DNA from: Nitrososphaerota archaeon
Lineage (GTDB): Archaea > Thermoproteota > EX4484-205 > JAAOZO01
DNA: 13,629 nucleotides
Direction: 5' to 3'
NCBI GenBank assembly: GCA_011605715.1
Contig: JAAOZO010000198.1
Location: 1 to 13,629 of the forward strand
In this document: positions 1-6,131 of the stretch, in pieces
Layout of the letters: every line of letters starts with the position of its first letter
Position numbering within the stretch: position 1 is the stretch's first letter
Position numbers and translations under genes: made by a program
The notes under the pieces: model-generated
What the model was told of the DNA's origin: nothing
What the model saw: the letters and a program-made list of their open reading frames with translations, nothing else
Database searches by the model: none

Positions 1-1349
1 GTTGGGGATCCAACGACGTTATCAACGAACCAATTTATGTTCCACAATGTGTCGTGGTCTGCTCTTACGCCTTCTGGGATCATTACTGTTCCGTTCTGAG
101 CTTTTATTGGACCTATGAATGGGTCAAATGGAACAGTCTCTTCGCTCATTTGTTTTAACCTCGTAAAGATTAAATCATATACGCTAATTTTTCCTAAGAT
201 TGGATCTTGAACAAACTTACTTTTTAAATTGTCTGAAAACTTTGGATTTATTGGCATTCCAAACTTTGCTCCTAGTTCAACAGCTCTCTCCTTCAGCATC
301 CACCAATAGTCAACGTTCTCCAAATTCGTACTGTTGTAAATTCCTTCTTTTATTTTCATTAGAATGTCGGCATAGATTACTCCCCAGTTGACTAATTCTC
401 CACTAACTACTACGTCAGGTCCGTAATCATACATTGGACTATAATGACTAAATACATAAATTTGCTTACCAGTAGTTTTGTACTGTTCTTCGGCAAATTG
501 AATTATTGCTGGAGAATCTTCGGTATAAGCTATAGCATCTACACCTTCGCTAACTAATGCTTGTGCAGCTTGTCTCGCTCCATCTGGATTGTACCATGCC
601 AAGAGCCACCTCACGTAAACTTTAGCGTTAGGATTAACAGCTTTTACTCCAAGAGCAAAAGCATTTATGTGCCTTATTACTTCAGGCGTAGGGTATGCTC
701 CAACATAACCAATTTTGTCTGTCTTCGTTAAAGCCCCAGCCATAAGGCCATTAAGGTAGTACAACTGGTAAAGCTCTGCAAAGTATGTTCCCAGGTTTGG
801 GGCTCTTTTATAGCCACTACAATGGAAAAACAGTACGTTTGGATACTTTTTAGCTTCTTCCACAGTTGGATCCATGAAATCAAAACTTGTTGTAAAAACA
901 ACATTTACTTTCTTTTGAGTTATTAGGCTATCTATAACTGCAGGAGCATCGGCAGCAGAAACACTTTCAACATAGAATGTTTCTAACCAAGGAAATAGGT
1001 TCTGAACATACCTTCTGCCAACGTCATGTGCATTTGACCATCCATAGTCTCCAATGGGTCCAACATAAATGAACGCTGCTCTTATTTTCTGTGCTTGCAC
1101 TAAAGCTGTTAAGTTTTGAACTACTGATGTTAAGTTTTGGTATTTTTGCTGAAGACTCTCGTAGTCACTTTTTGGTACCACTGAAGTTGCTAAGTTTTGG
1201 TATTGCTGCTGAAGACTCTTGTAGTCGCTTTCTGGTACTTTTCCCAATCCTCCTAAAAAGTAACCTGCAATTAGGGCTACTATTATTCCTGCTGCGAGAA
1301 CTATAGTTAATGTGCTATAACCTTTTTTATTTTTTATTCTTTCGTTCAT
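1..1349 (-). CDS. BMP-family ABC transporter substrate-binding protein (partial, C-terminus off the left edge)
   Basis: The open frame starts at ATG 1349-1347 and runs through the left edge without a stop, giving 449 visible residues. Residues about 12-33 form one hydrophobic segment after a basic N-terminus, without a lipobox cysteine, so it is probably a membrane anchor or signal peptide. Residues 38-80 are a polar, duplicated linker that is probably coiled coil. The binding domain begins near residue 90: IYVGPIGDYGW (94-104), TSFDFMDP (154-161), KYPNVLFFHCSGY (168-180), the stretch from YQLYYLNGLMAGAL to KIGYVGAYP (about 194-220), and EGVDAIAYTEDSP (268-280). These match the Bmp/Med/PnrA-like family, which binds nucleosides, purines or related compounds for ABC importers. 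The ATPase and permease genes would be expected beyond the left edge. The start is supported by a TATA-like box 26 bases upstream. The family call is firm; the ligand is inferred. Confidence 0.9.
   Translation of the reverse strand, partial: MNERIKNKKGYSTLTIVLAAGIIVALIAGYFLGGLGKVPESDYKSLQQQYQNLATSVVPKSDYESLQQKYQNLTSVVQNLTALVQAQKIRAAFIYVGPIGDYGWSNAHDVGRRYVQNLFPWLETFYVESVSAADAPAVIDSLITQKKVNVVFTTSFDFMDPTVEEAKKYPNVLFFHCSGYKRAPNLGTYFAELYQLYYLNGLMAGALTKTDKIGYVGAYPTPEVIRHINAFALGVKAVNPNAKVYVRWLLAWYNPDGARQAAQALVSEGVDAIAYTEDSPAIIQFAEEQYKTTGKQIYVFSHYSPMYDYGPDVVVSGELVNWGVIYADILMKIKEGIYNSTNLENVDYWWMLKERAVELGAKFGMPINPKFSDNLKSKFVQDPILGKISVYDLIFTRLKQMSEETVPFDPFIGPIKAQNGTVMIPEGVRADHDTLWNINWFVDNVVGSP
1119..1238 (-). 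repeat. Tandem 60-base in-frame repeat coding for the linker of the BMP protein
   Basis: Two adjacent 60-base units encode 20-residue copies, residues 38-57 and 58-77 of the binding protein. The copies share the pattern VPxSDYxSLQQxYQNL with few substitutions, and a partial third echo (VVQNLTALVQ) follows. The spacing of L, Y and V residues suits a coiled-coil stalk between the membrane anchor and the ligand-binding domain. The DNA copies are still similar, suggesting a recent duplication or ongoing length change. Confidence 0.85.
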
Positions 1350-1371
1350 GTAAAACAGAAGTCATAACCTC

Positions 1372-1379
1372 TTATTAAG
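1372..1379 (-). promoter_or_regulatory. TATA-like box for the BMP gene, predicting a leaderless mRNA
   Basis: On the minus strand the sequence reads GCTTAATAAG, with CTTAATAA centred near 1375.5. Moving 26 bases downstream gives a predicted transcription start at 1349-1350, the first base of the chosen ATG. The GAGGT further upstream lies about 17 bases before this ATG, too far for a usual ribosome binding site. Predicted only; the same GCTTAAT-type core occurs before other genes in the window. Confidence 0.5.
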
Positions 1380-1381
1380 CG

Positions 1382-1403
1382 TTTGAGCCACAAATAGCTC
1401 AAA
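1382..1403. repeat. Perfect inverted repeat TTTGAGC-N8-GCTCAAA in the divergent promoter region
   Basis: The arms are 1382-1388 and 1397-1403, perfect 7-base complements around an 8-base spacer. The repeat lies directly upstream of the putative TATA box of the minus-strand BMP gene, where an archaeal activator or repressor could bind. The right half (CAAATAGCT) recurs at 1533-1541 near the start of the plus-strand gene. Confidence 0.5.
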
Positions 1404-1467
1404 ATTTACAAGAATGTGTAAATAACTTTGATAGGTGAATCTACCGTTACTCCTTCTTGAAGCTTAA

Positions 1468-1494
1468 GACGCCGAAACTAAAATTATCGGTGTC
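1468..1494. repeat. Inverted repeat GACGCCGA-N11-TCGGTGTC
   Basis: Arms 1468-1475 and 1487-1494 can form eight pairs, one of them a G-U wobble in RNA, around the 11-base A/T-rich spacer 1476-1486. It is the most GC-rich patch of this AT-rich gap. It could be an operator for either divergent gene, or an RNA hairpin if a transcript crosses it. No function can be assigned from sequence alone. Confidence 0.4.
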
Positions 1495-1520
1495 ATTTAA
1501 AAATTAATATAAGACCAACA

Positions 1521-1528
1521 TTTAAATT
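1521..1528 (+). promoter_or_regulatory. TATA-like box for the beta-helix surface protein gene
   Basis: The sequence ACATTTAAATTTT at 1518-1530 contains TTTAAATT centred near 1524.5. A start site 26 bases downstream falls near 1550, leaving a leader of only about five bases before ATG 1556. No Shine-Dalgarno sequence is visible before that ATG, which agrees with a nearly leaderless mRNA. Confidence 0.5.
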
Positions 1529-1532
1529 TTAG

Positions 1533-1553
1533 CAAATAGCTTTAAAGCTCAAA
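1533..1553. repeat. Palindrome AGCTTTAAAGCT next to a repeated CAAATAGCT word
   Basis: AGCTTTAAAGCT at 1538-1549 is a perfect 12-base palindrome, and the word CAAATAGCT at 1533-1541 is a direct copy of 1391-1399. The site lies between the TATA box and the ATG of the surface protein gene, over the predicted transcription start, where a bound protein would block initiation. Operator function is inferred. Confidence 0.35.
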
Positions 1554-1555
1554 GA

Positions 1556-3583
1556 ATGACCTCACTGAAAGCGATTTTAGTTTTTATCCTCTTGTGCACT
1601 TCGATCTTAAGCTTAACCTACTACAACTCTTTTCGAGTTTCTCCACAGCAATTCCTTTACCACAACCCTATAATAATTTATGGTGATACTCAATTTACGT
1701 TTGAAAATGGGATTTCAGGAGGAAGCGGAACTGAAAGTGACCCATTCATTATCGAAGGAAAAAGAATTCTGTCTTATGACACTGTAGCGATTTACATAGC
1801 AAACACTACAAAACATTGCATTATACGAAACAACTATATAGAAGGAAAAAGAACTAACTTCGCTATACTGATTAGAAATGCGGGAAATGTTACAATTCAA
1901 AACAATATAATCTTTAATAATTCTGCTGGAGTTAAAATAGAGAATTCAAAGAATATTGCGATAAACAATAATAATTTCATAGATAACAACTATGGAATAT
2001 ACTTGTTCAATTCTAGTGACGTTACTGTTCGTGGTAACAAAATCGTTAAAGGAAAAGAAATAGAAAACAATAAAGATGGAGTGTTTTTATATCTTTCTAG
2101 AAGGATAAGCGTTGAAGAGAATAACATAACTAACAACGATTATGGTGTTTGGATCGGGCTATCAAGTGATTGCTCTTTAAACAATAACTTTGTTCAAGAA
2201 AGCAAAAAAGATGGAATTGCCATATACTACTCAATAAACATGAAAGTACAAAGGAATGAAATAGTAAAAAACATGGAATCTGGGATAAGAATATTTACAT
2301 TCAGCAAAAATGTATTTGTATCTGAGAACAATGTTTCGAACAACATTTATGGAATCTACATAACTGGATCAAGCAACAACGTTATCTTTAACAACTTCTT
2401 TAGAAATAGCGTAAATTACTTAACTTACGAAAGTACAAGTTCATGGAATACGAGCAAAACAAATCAAAAGAACATCGTAGGAGGAAGCTACATAGGAGGA
2501 AACTTTTGGAGTGACTACAATGGCAAAGATTTAGATGGTGATGGCATTGGCGACACAAACGTACCTTATGGGCCTGGAGATTACCTTCCTTTAGTTGTTG
2601 ACGTCGAACCTCCTGAAACTAGTCTTGCAATAGAAGGGCCCTTTGTTATAAAAAATTCAGTTGCATACATTGGGAATAATTCTAAACTTTACTTGACAGC
2701 TACAGACAAAAGAAGTGCAATAAAATCAACATACTTTAGCATTGACAATAAAAGTTGGCAACAGTATGAACACGCAATCAGTAGTAAAGATCTTCCTAGC
2801 AATGAGCATGATCTTAGTTTTTACAGCATTGATGTAAGTAACAACGTTGAACCAATAAGGAAGGTCAAAATTTTTATCGACGATCTTCCCCCTGTTATTC
2901 ATCCTCTGAATGTTTTAAGCGGCAAAATTTTTACTAGGAAAGAATCAAACGGTGTTTTATTTCTTGTTAACGTGACTGAAATTGGAGTAGGCATAAGTAA
3001 AGTATTGCTGAACCTCAACAACAGAACTTATGGTATGGAAAATAAGAATAACACGCTGTATTCAACAATCTTAAATTTAACAGAAGGTAACTATACATGG
3101 TTTGTAGTAGCTGAGGATGAGTTAAACAATACTTCAACTTCAAAAATTTTTAGCTTCACGTTACTCTTCGACGAAGAACCTCCAAAAGTACTAGAACTAA
3201 ATTTTGAGCCACACTTTCCACTTGAGGGTGATAATATAAGGGTTACCGCAAGCGTAGTCGATGAAAAGTCTGGAGTAAAAGTAGTCAAGTTGCTTTATAC
3301 TACTAATGAGAAAAACAGCTGGAACGAAATCAGTATGAATTTTTCTTCAGGTACAACTTACGAAGCTGCAATCCCACCGCAAAAGTTTCTTTCGAAATTA
3401 TCTTTTTACGTAGAAGCTGAAGATAAAGTTGGAAATACTTTTAAAAGTCCACCTGTAACATTAACGATATTACCTTCACTTATAGTTATAGCAGCAGTAG
3501 TCTTCTTATTCTTGGTTATAATTTCTTTGTCTTTCTTGGTGTGGAAATTAGTCTTACATAGAGAACCCAGTTATGAGCTTTAA
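1556..3583 (+). CDS. Membrane-anchored parallel beta-helix (NosD-like) surface protein with Ig-like domains
   Basis: This is a 675-residue secreted protein. Residues about 5-22 form a signal peptide. Residues about 65-290 contain right-handed parallel beta-helix (PbH1/NosD/CASH-type) repeats of about 22 residues, with the pattern N-N-x-I-x-x-N-x-x-G-I-x-I, for example NNIYGIYITGSSNNVIFNN (262-280). GGNFWSDYNG (314-323) followed by DLDGDGIGD (325-333) is the usual archaeal NosD-type end with a possible calcium-binding loop. Three Ig/FN3-like segments follow, each opened by a proline-rich joint (EPPE 351, DLPP 443, EEPP 540) and carrying an A-x-D or V-x-D turn. A C-terminal membrane helix (about 641-664) precedes a short basic cytoplasmic tail. 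Many N-x-S/T sequons suggest glycosylation. It is probably an external carbohydrate-binding or carbohydrate-acting or adhesive protein, and its exact role is unknown. It is divergent from the BMP gene and stands alone. Confidence 0.85.
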   Translation: MTSLKAILVFILLCTSILSLTYYNSFRVSPQQFLYHNPIIIYGDTQFTFENGISGGSGTESDPFIIEGKRILSYDTVAIYIANTTKHCIIRNNYIEGKRTNFAILIRNAGNVTIQNNIIFNNSAGVKIENSKNIAINNNNFIDNNYGIYLFNSSDVTVRGNKIVKGKEIENNKDGVFLYLSRRISVEENNITNNDYGVWIGLSSDCSLNNNFVQESKKDGIAIYYSINMKVQRNEIVKNMESGIRIFTFSKNVFVSENNVSNNIYGIYITGSSNNVIFNNFFRNSVNYLTYESTSSWNTSKTNQKNIVGGSYIGGNFWSDYNGKDLDGDGIGDTNVPYGPGDYLPLVVDVEPPETSLAIEGPFVIKNSVAYIGNNSKLYLTATDKRSAIKSTYFSIDNKSWQQYEHAISSKDLPSNEHDLSFYSIDVSNNVEPIRKVKIFIDDLPPVIHPLNVLSGKIFTRKESNGVLFLVNVTEIGVGISKVLLNLNNRTYGMENKNNTLYSTILNLTEGNYTWFVVAEDELNNTSTSKIFSFTLLFDEEPPKVLELNFEPHFPLEGDNIRVTASVVDEKSGVKVVKLLYTTNEKNSWNEISMNFSSGTTYEAAIPPQKFLSKLSFYVEAEDKVGNTFKSPPVTLTILPSLIVIAAVVFLFLVIISLSFLVWKLVLHREPSYEL

Positions 3584-3598
3584 GTGCCGTGATGCACT
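3583..3598 (+). repeat. Short hairpin AGTGC-N6-GCACT overlapping the surface protein stop codon
   Basis: Arms 3583-3587 and 3594-3598 are perfect five-base complements. There is no T-run directly after it, so it is not a convincing terminator by itself, though it could stabilise the mRNA 3' end. Confidence 0.25.
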
Positions 3599-3639
3599 AA
3601 AATCTTAGCTGTGACTATTTTGATCTGCCTATTTTTAAA

Positions 3640-3661
3640 CTGTTGATAACAGATAATTTTT
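3640..3661 (+). terminator. Hairpin plus T-tract, likely terminator of the surface protein gene
   Basis: CTGTT-GAT-AACAG (3640-3652) forms a tight five-pair hairpin followed by ATAA and T5 (3657-3661). A further T5 lies at 3632-3636. Archaeal termination depends mainly on T-tracts, so either run may serve. The site lies in the 99-base gap between convergent genes. Confidence 0.4.
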
Positions 3662-3682
3662 AATGCAACAAGTTTATTCATT

Positions 3683-4522
3683 TTATTCTTTCTTCAAAAT
3701 AGATGGTTCCTGACTTAAGTATAATGAGGGATCAATGGTTTTTCGTGGCTTGTAGGCTACTATGTAGCCATTCATCTTAGAACTTATACTCTGAATGAAG
3801 TCTACATCATAAAAGAACATCCAAGCTATGGCTGCTGAACTAGCAATATCCCAAAAGTACAGCTTCATTGGACTTACTTCTCTTGTGATTAGGTCAACTG
3901 CAGTTCTCTCCGTAAAACCAGTTAAAACGTCATGGCTGCTATGAATTGTCACTACAAAATGATCCTTTGAATGGTATTCTCCAAGTATGTCTTTATAGCC
4001 TGTAGAAAGAATTCCTCCAAATCGATCACTCTCTTCAACTACAAGTATTCCTTCGCAATTCATTATTTTTGACAAGCTAGAATATACTTTTATTAAATCC
4101 CATGGATTAAAATGTGGAGTAGCAAAGCCCCAAAGTAAAACTAAGTCAGCAACTATATTGAGCTCGGAAAGCTTTCTAGCATCATGAGTAATAACATTGG
4201 GCTCAGCATTAAGCATAAACTTACCAAATTCTTTTGCTTTTTCAAGAGCACTTTTCCTTAGGTCAACTATCGTTAGTTCTGTATTCTTCCCAATTCCTTT
4301 AAGTTTCTTTGAAAAAGCGATTCCAGCTATACCTGTTCCATCACATAAGTCAAGTATGTTGATCCTATTCTTTGAATTAACTAGGTTTTTAATCCACTTA
4401 TGTTTAAGTATCTTGTCAATTTCATTATAAATTTTAGTATATCGCGCTTTTCCTTTCTCGTCAAATAAGTCTTCATTCCACTTGAAGACTTCATAAAGTT
4501 TTTCAAGCTCATCCTCTAACAT
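3683..4522 (-). CDS. Class I SAM-dependent methyltransferase, substrate unknown
   Basis: The protein has 279 residues, starting at ATG 4522. A Rossmann-type SAM-binding fold is recognisable: motif I ILDLCDGTGIAG (56-67), the acidic end of beta 2 at TIVDLRKSALEKAK (84-97, D87), an acidic motif at THDARKL (112-118, D114), and motif IV ADLVLLWGFATPHFNPWD (125-142). The N-terminal 50 residues are helical and charged. The C-terminal part (from about 175) is unusual, with H-S-S-H (194-197), an ERTAVDLITREVSP stretch, and a hydrophobic FWDIASSAAIAWMFFYDVDF patch. The aromatic and proline-rich motif IV resembles neither rRNA nor DNA methyltransferases that I can name. A small-molecule or peptide substrate is a guess. 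It lies 106 bases downstream of the fucosidase on the same strand, with T-runs in between, so it may have its own promoter. Confidence 0.8.
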   Translation of the reverse strand: MLEDELEKLYEVFKWNEDLFDEKGKARYTKIYNEIDKILKHKWIKNLVNSKNRINILDLCDGTGIAGIAFSKKLKGIGKNTELTIVDLRKSALEKAKEFGKFMLNAEPNVITHDARKLSELNIVADLVLLWGFATPHFNPWDLIKVYSSLSKIMNCEGILVVEESDRFGGILSTGYKDILGEYHSKDHFVVTIHSSHDVLTGFTERTAVDLITREVSPMKLYFWDIASSAAIAWMFFYDVDFIQSISSKMNGYIVAYKPRKTIDPSLYLSQEPSILKKE

Positions 4523-4545
4523 TTTGTTATAAAGTATTTCGCATA

Positions 4546-4556
4546 GCTAATAATTT
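4546..4556 (-). promoter_or_regulatory. Weak TATA-like box before the methyltransferase gene
   Basis: On the minus strand AAATTATTAGC is centred about 28 bases before ATG 4522, which would give an almost leaderless transcript. It is a poor match to the better boxes in this window. No Shine-Dalgarno sequence precedes the ATG, which favours a separate leaderless promoter over readthrough from the fucosidase. Confidence 0.25.
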
Positions 4557-4608
4557 TTACTTCTAAAAACTATCTTTTACTTTAAATCTACATTAAACTG
4601 TAAATTTT

Positions 4609-4628
4609 TTAAAAAGGTTTTAAATAAG
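4609..4628 (-). terminator. T-rich stretch after the fucosidase stop codon
   Basis: On the minus strand the sequence after the stop reads AAAACC then T5 (4611-4615), six A and TTTA. An archaeal RNA polymerase could terminate at this T-tract, separating the fucosidase from the methyltransferase downstream. There is no strong hairpin. Confidence 0.3.
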
Positions 4629-5900
4629 CTATGCAGTCTCCAAAACTATGACTGTGTCGATTGGGTCTAGTGGCTTTTCGGGAATGCTTAAGATAAGAGA
4701 ACTGTCTGTTCTTTTGAAATTAAGTTCCTTTTTATCTACTAGAAAATAAGCCTTAGTTACTTTTTGATCCTCTTTTAAGCCCAAGACATTAAGCTCACCA
4801 TAGTGAGGCCATCCAAATACATGCAAGTAAAGTTTTCTGTCCTTCTTTGTTATTCGATAAGGCATGTCTTGAGTTACGTTTATTGGGCTAGCTTGAGTTC
4901 CGTAGATGCTCTCACCATTTACTTTCATCCATCTCCCAACTTCTTCTAAAATTTTTTTAGACGGCTCTGGAATTTCACCTTCAGCTGTTGGACCAACGTT
5001 AAGTAGGTAATTTCCACCTTTACTAGTAATGTCTACTAAAAGCTGGATTACTCTTCCAGGAGATTTCCAGTTGTGATCATAGCTTTTGTACCCCCAAGTG
5101 TCGTTCAGGGTGGCCGGAGTCTCCCAGTCGTCTTCAATTTTTGTTTCTGGAATTTGATTGTCTCCAAGTTCTATATAATCTCCAAATCCTCTTATATACA
5201 GTCCGTGATGAATCAGCGGAGGATTTATGCGACCACTTATTATGGTACTTGGAGATATGCTACGTACCCATTCTTTAAGCTCTCGAGCAAGCTCAGGAGT
5301 AGGAGTAAAAATGTCAAACCAAATGACCGCAACTTGGCCATAGTTTGTTAATAACTCCTTAAGTTGAGGCTTTACATATTCTCTTATGTATTCAGTGAAA
5401 TCTTTCTTTCTAACATCGTAGTCCCATTCATTTCCCATTCCATTTGGGTGGTGCCAATCAATGGTTTGCGAGTAGTAAAATCCAAGTCTAATACCTTCTT
5501 CTTTGCAAGCTTCTGCTAACTCTTTAAGAGGATCTTTCTTGAAAGGAGTGGCTTTAACTATATTATAGTCGGTGTATTCACTATCAAACATACAAAAACC
5601 ATCGTGATGCTTAGCAGTAATTACAATATATTTCATCCCTGCATCTTTAGCTACTTTTACCCATTTTCTAGCGTTGAACTTAATCGGATTAAAGTTTTTA
5701 GCAAGTTGCTCATACTCCTTCGCAGGGATCTTAGCGTTATACATGATCCATTCTCCTATTCCTGGAATATTTTTCCCTTTCCAGACACCAGCAGGAAGAG
5801 AATATAAGCCCCAATGGATGAACATTCCAAATCTTGCTTCTCTCCACCAAGACATCCTTTGATTATGTTCTTCTTCAAATTCTTCGTTTAAGTTATCCAT
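4629..5900 (-). CDS. Alpha-L-fucosidase, glycoside hydrolase family 29
   Basis: The enzyme hydrolyses terminal alpha-L-fucosyl residues by a retaining mechanism. From ATG 5900 it has 423 residues. Family marks are RFGMFIHWGLYS (23-34), the IVITAKHHDGFCMFDS stretch (92-107) with the HH-DGF substrate pocket, LGFYYSQTIDWHHP (139-152), VAVIWFDIF (190-198) whose Asp196 fits the catalytic nucleophile, and WETPATLNDTWGY (259-271), where Glu260 is the candidate acid/base by analogy with other family members. SKGGNYLLNVGPT closes the barrel, and a beta-sandwich follows to the C-terminus. There is no signal peptide, so it is cytoplasmic and probably acts on imported oligosaccharides or glycan turnover products. 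An in-frame GTG at 5909 overlaps the Shine-Dalgarno sequence, so the ATG is preferred. The frame is intact, unlike the Saccharolobus solfataricus homologue, which I recall needs a programmed frameshift. Confidence 0.95.
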   Translation of the reverse strand: MDNLNEEFEEEHNQRMSWWREARFGMFIHWGLYSLPAGVWKGKNIPGIGEWIMYNAKIPAKEYEQLAKNFNPIKFNARKWVKVAKDAGMKYIVITAKHHDGFCMFDSEYTDYNIVKATPFKKDPLKELAEACKEEGIRLGFYYSQTIDWHHPNGMGNEWDYDVRKKDFTEYIREYVKPQLKELLTNYGQVAVIWFDIFTPTPELARELKEWVRSISPSTIISGRINPPLIHHGLYIRGFGDYIELGDNQIPETKIEDDWETPATLNDTWGYKSYDHNWKSPGRVIQLLVDITSKGGNYLLNVGPTAEGEIPEPSKKILEEVGRWMKVNGESIYGTQASPINVTQDMPYRITKKDRKLYLHVFGWPHYGELNVLGLKEDQKVTKAYFLVDKKELNFKRTDSSLILSIPEKPLDPIDTVIVLETA

Positions 5901-5904
5901 TTCA

Positions 5905-5911
5905 ATCACCT
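5905..5911 (-). promoter_or_regulatory. Ribosome binding site deciding the fucosidase start
   Basis: The minus strand reads AGGTGAT, then TGAA, then ATG at 5900. The GGTGAT core matches the 3' end of archaeal 16S rRNA and lies four bases before the ATG. The in-frame GTG at 5909 is part of this site, so it cannot be the start served by it. Confidence 0.75.
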
Positions 5912-5942
5912 ATTTCTTACCAAAATAAACCCATACCGTAAG

Positions 5943-5955
5943 TATATTTAAATTT
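5943..5955 (-). promoter_or_regulatory. TATA box of the fucosidase gene
   Basis: The minus strand carries AAATTTAAATATA, a good archaeal TATA box centred near 5949. A start 26 bases downstream falls near 5923, giving a leader of about 22 bases that includes the Shine-Dalgarno site. Confidence 0.6.
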
Positions 5956-5959
5956 TCAT

Positions 5960-6003
5960 TTGCTCGTAAAAGCAAGTGTAATTTCCCTTAAAATAAGTAC
6001 ACT
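5960..6003. repeat. Two adjacent inverted repeats in the fucosidase/pst divergent gap
   Basis: TTGCT (5960-5964) pairs with AGCAA (5971-5975), and immediately afterwards AGTGTA (5975-5980) pairs with TACACT (5998-6003), both perfectly. They lie just upstream of the fucosidase TATA box and about 100 bases upstream of the pstS box. A regulator site, such as a phosphate- or sugar-responsive operator, is possible but only inferred. Confidence 0.3.
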
Positions 6004-6101
6004 CGAATCTAATACTTTAAGAACTACAATAGCCTTACTATTTTAACGATTCAAACTTTGCTTTAGATTTTAAGTTTTAGTATAATTTTGAATTAGTAAA
6101 G

Positions 6102-6109
6102 CTTAAATA
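6102..6109 (+). promoter_or_regulatory. TATA box of the pst operon, predicting a leaderless pstS mRNA
   Basis: AAAGCTTAAATAC at 6098-6110 contains CTTAAATA centred near 6105.5. Twenty-six bases downstream is 6131-6132, the A of the ATG chosen for pstS. This makes the upstream in-frame TTG at 6117 unlikely because it would lie before the transcription start. Confidence 0.65.
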
Positions 6110-6131
6110 CAGTTATTTGAATTGTGGCTCA

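Noticed and set aside
1091..1306. Plus-strand open frame of 71 codons
   Set aside because: It is the antisense shadow of the repeat-rich N-terminus of the BMP gene; the repeated LLSF words come from the tandem repeat on the other strand.
1676..2400. N-rich repeats in the surface protein as a CRISPR-like or DNA repeat array
   Set aside because: The periodicity is at the protein level (beta-helix coils) and the DNA copies are not alike.
3583..3598. AGTGC/GCACT hairpin as the main terminator
   Set aside because: No T-run follows it; the hairpin plus T-tract at 3640-3661 is a better candidate.
5206..5230. GTGATGA on the plus strand near 5206 as a second box C
   Set aside because: It lies inside the fucosidase gene, with no CTGA at a suitable distance and no closing stem.
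5898..5909. GTG at 5909 as fucosidase start
   Set aside because: It overlaps the GGTGAT ribosome binding site that lies four bases before ATG 5900.
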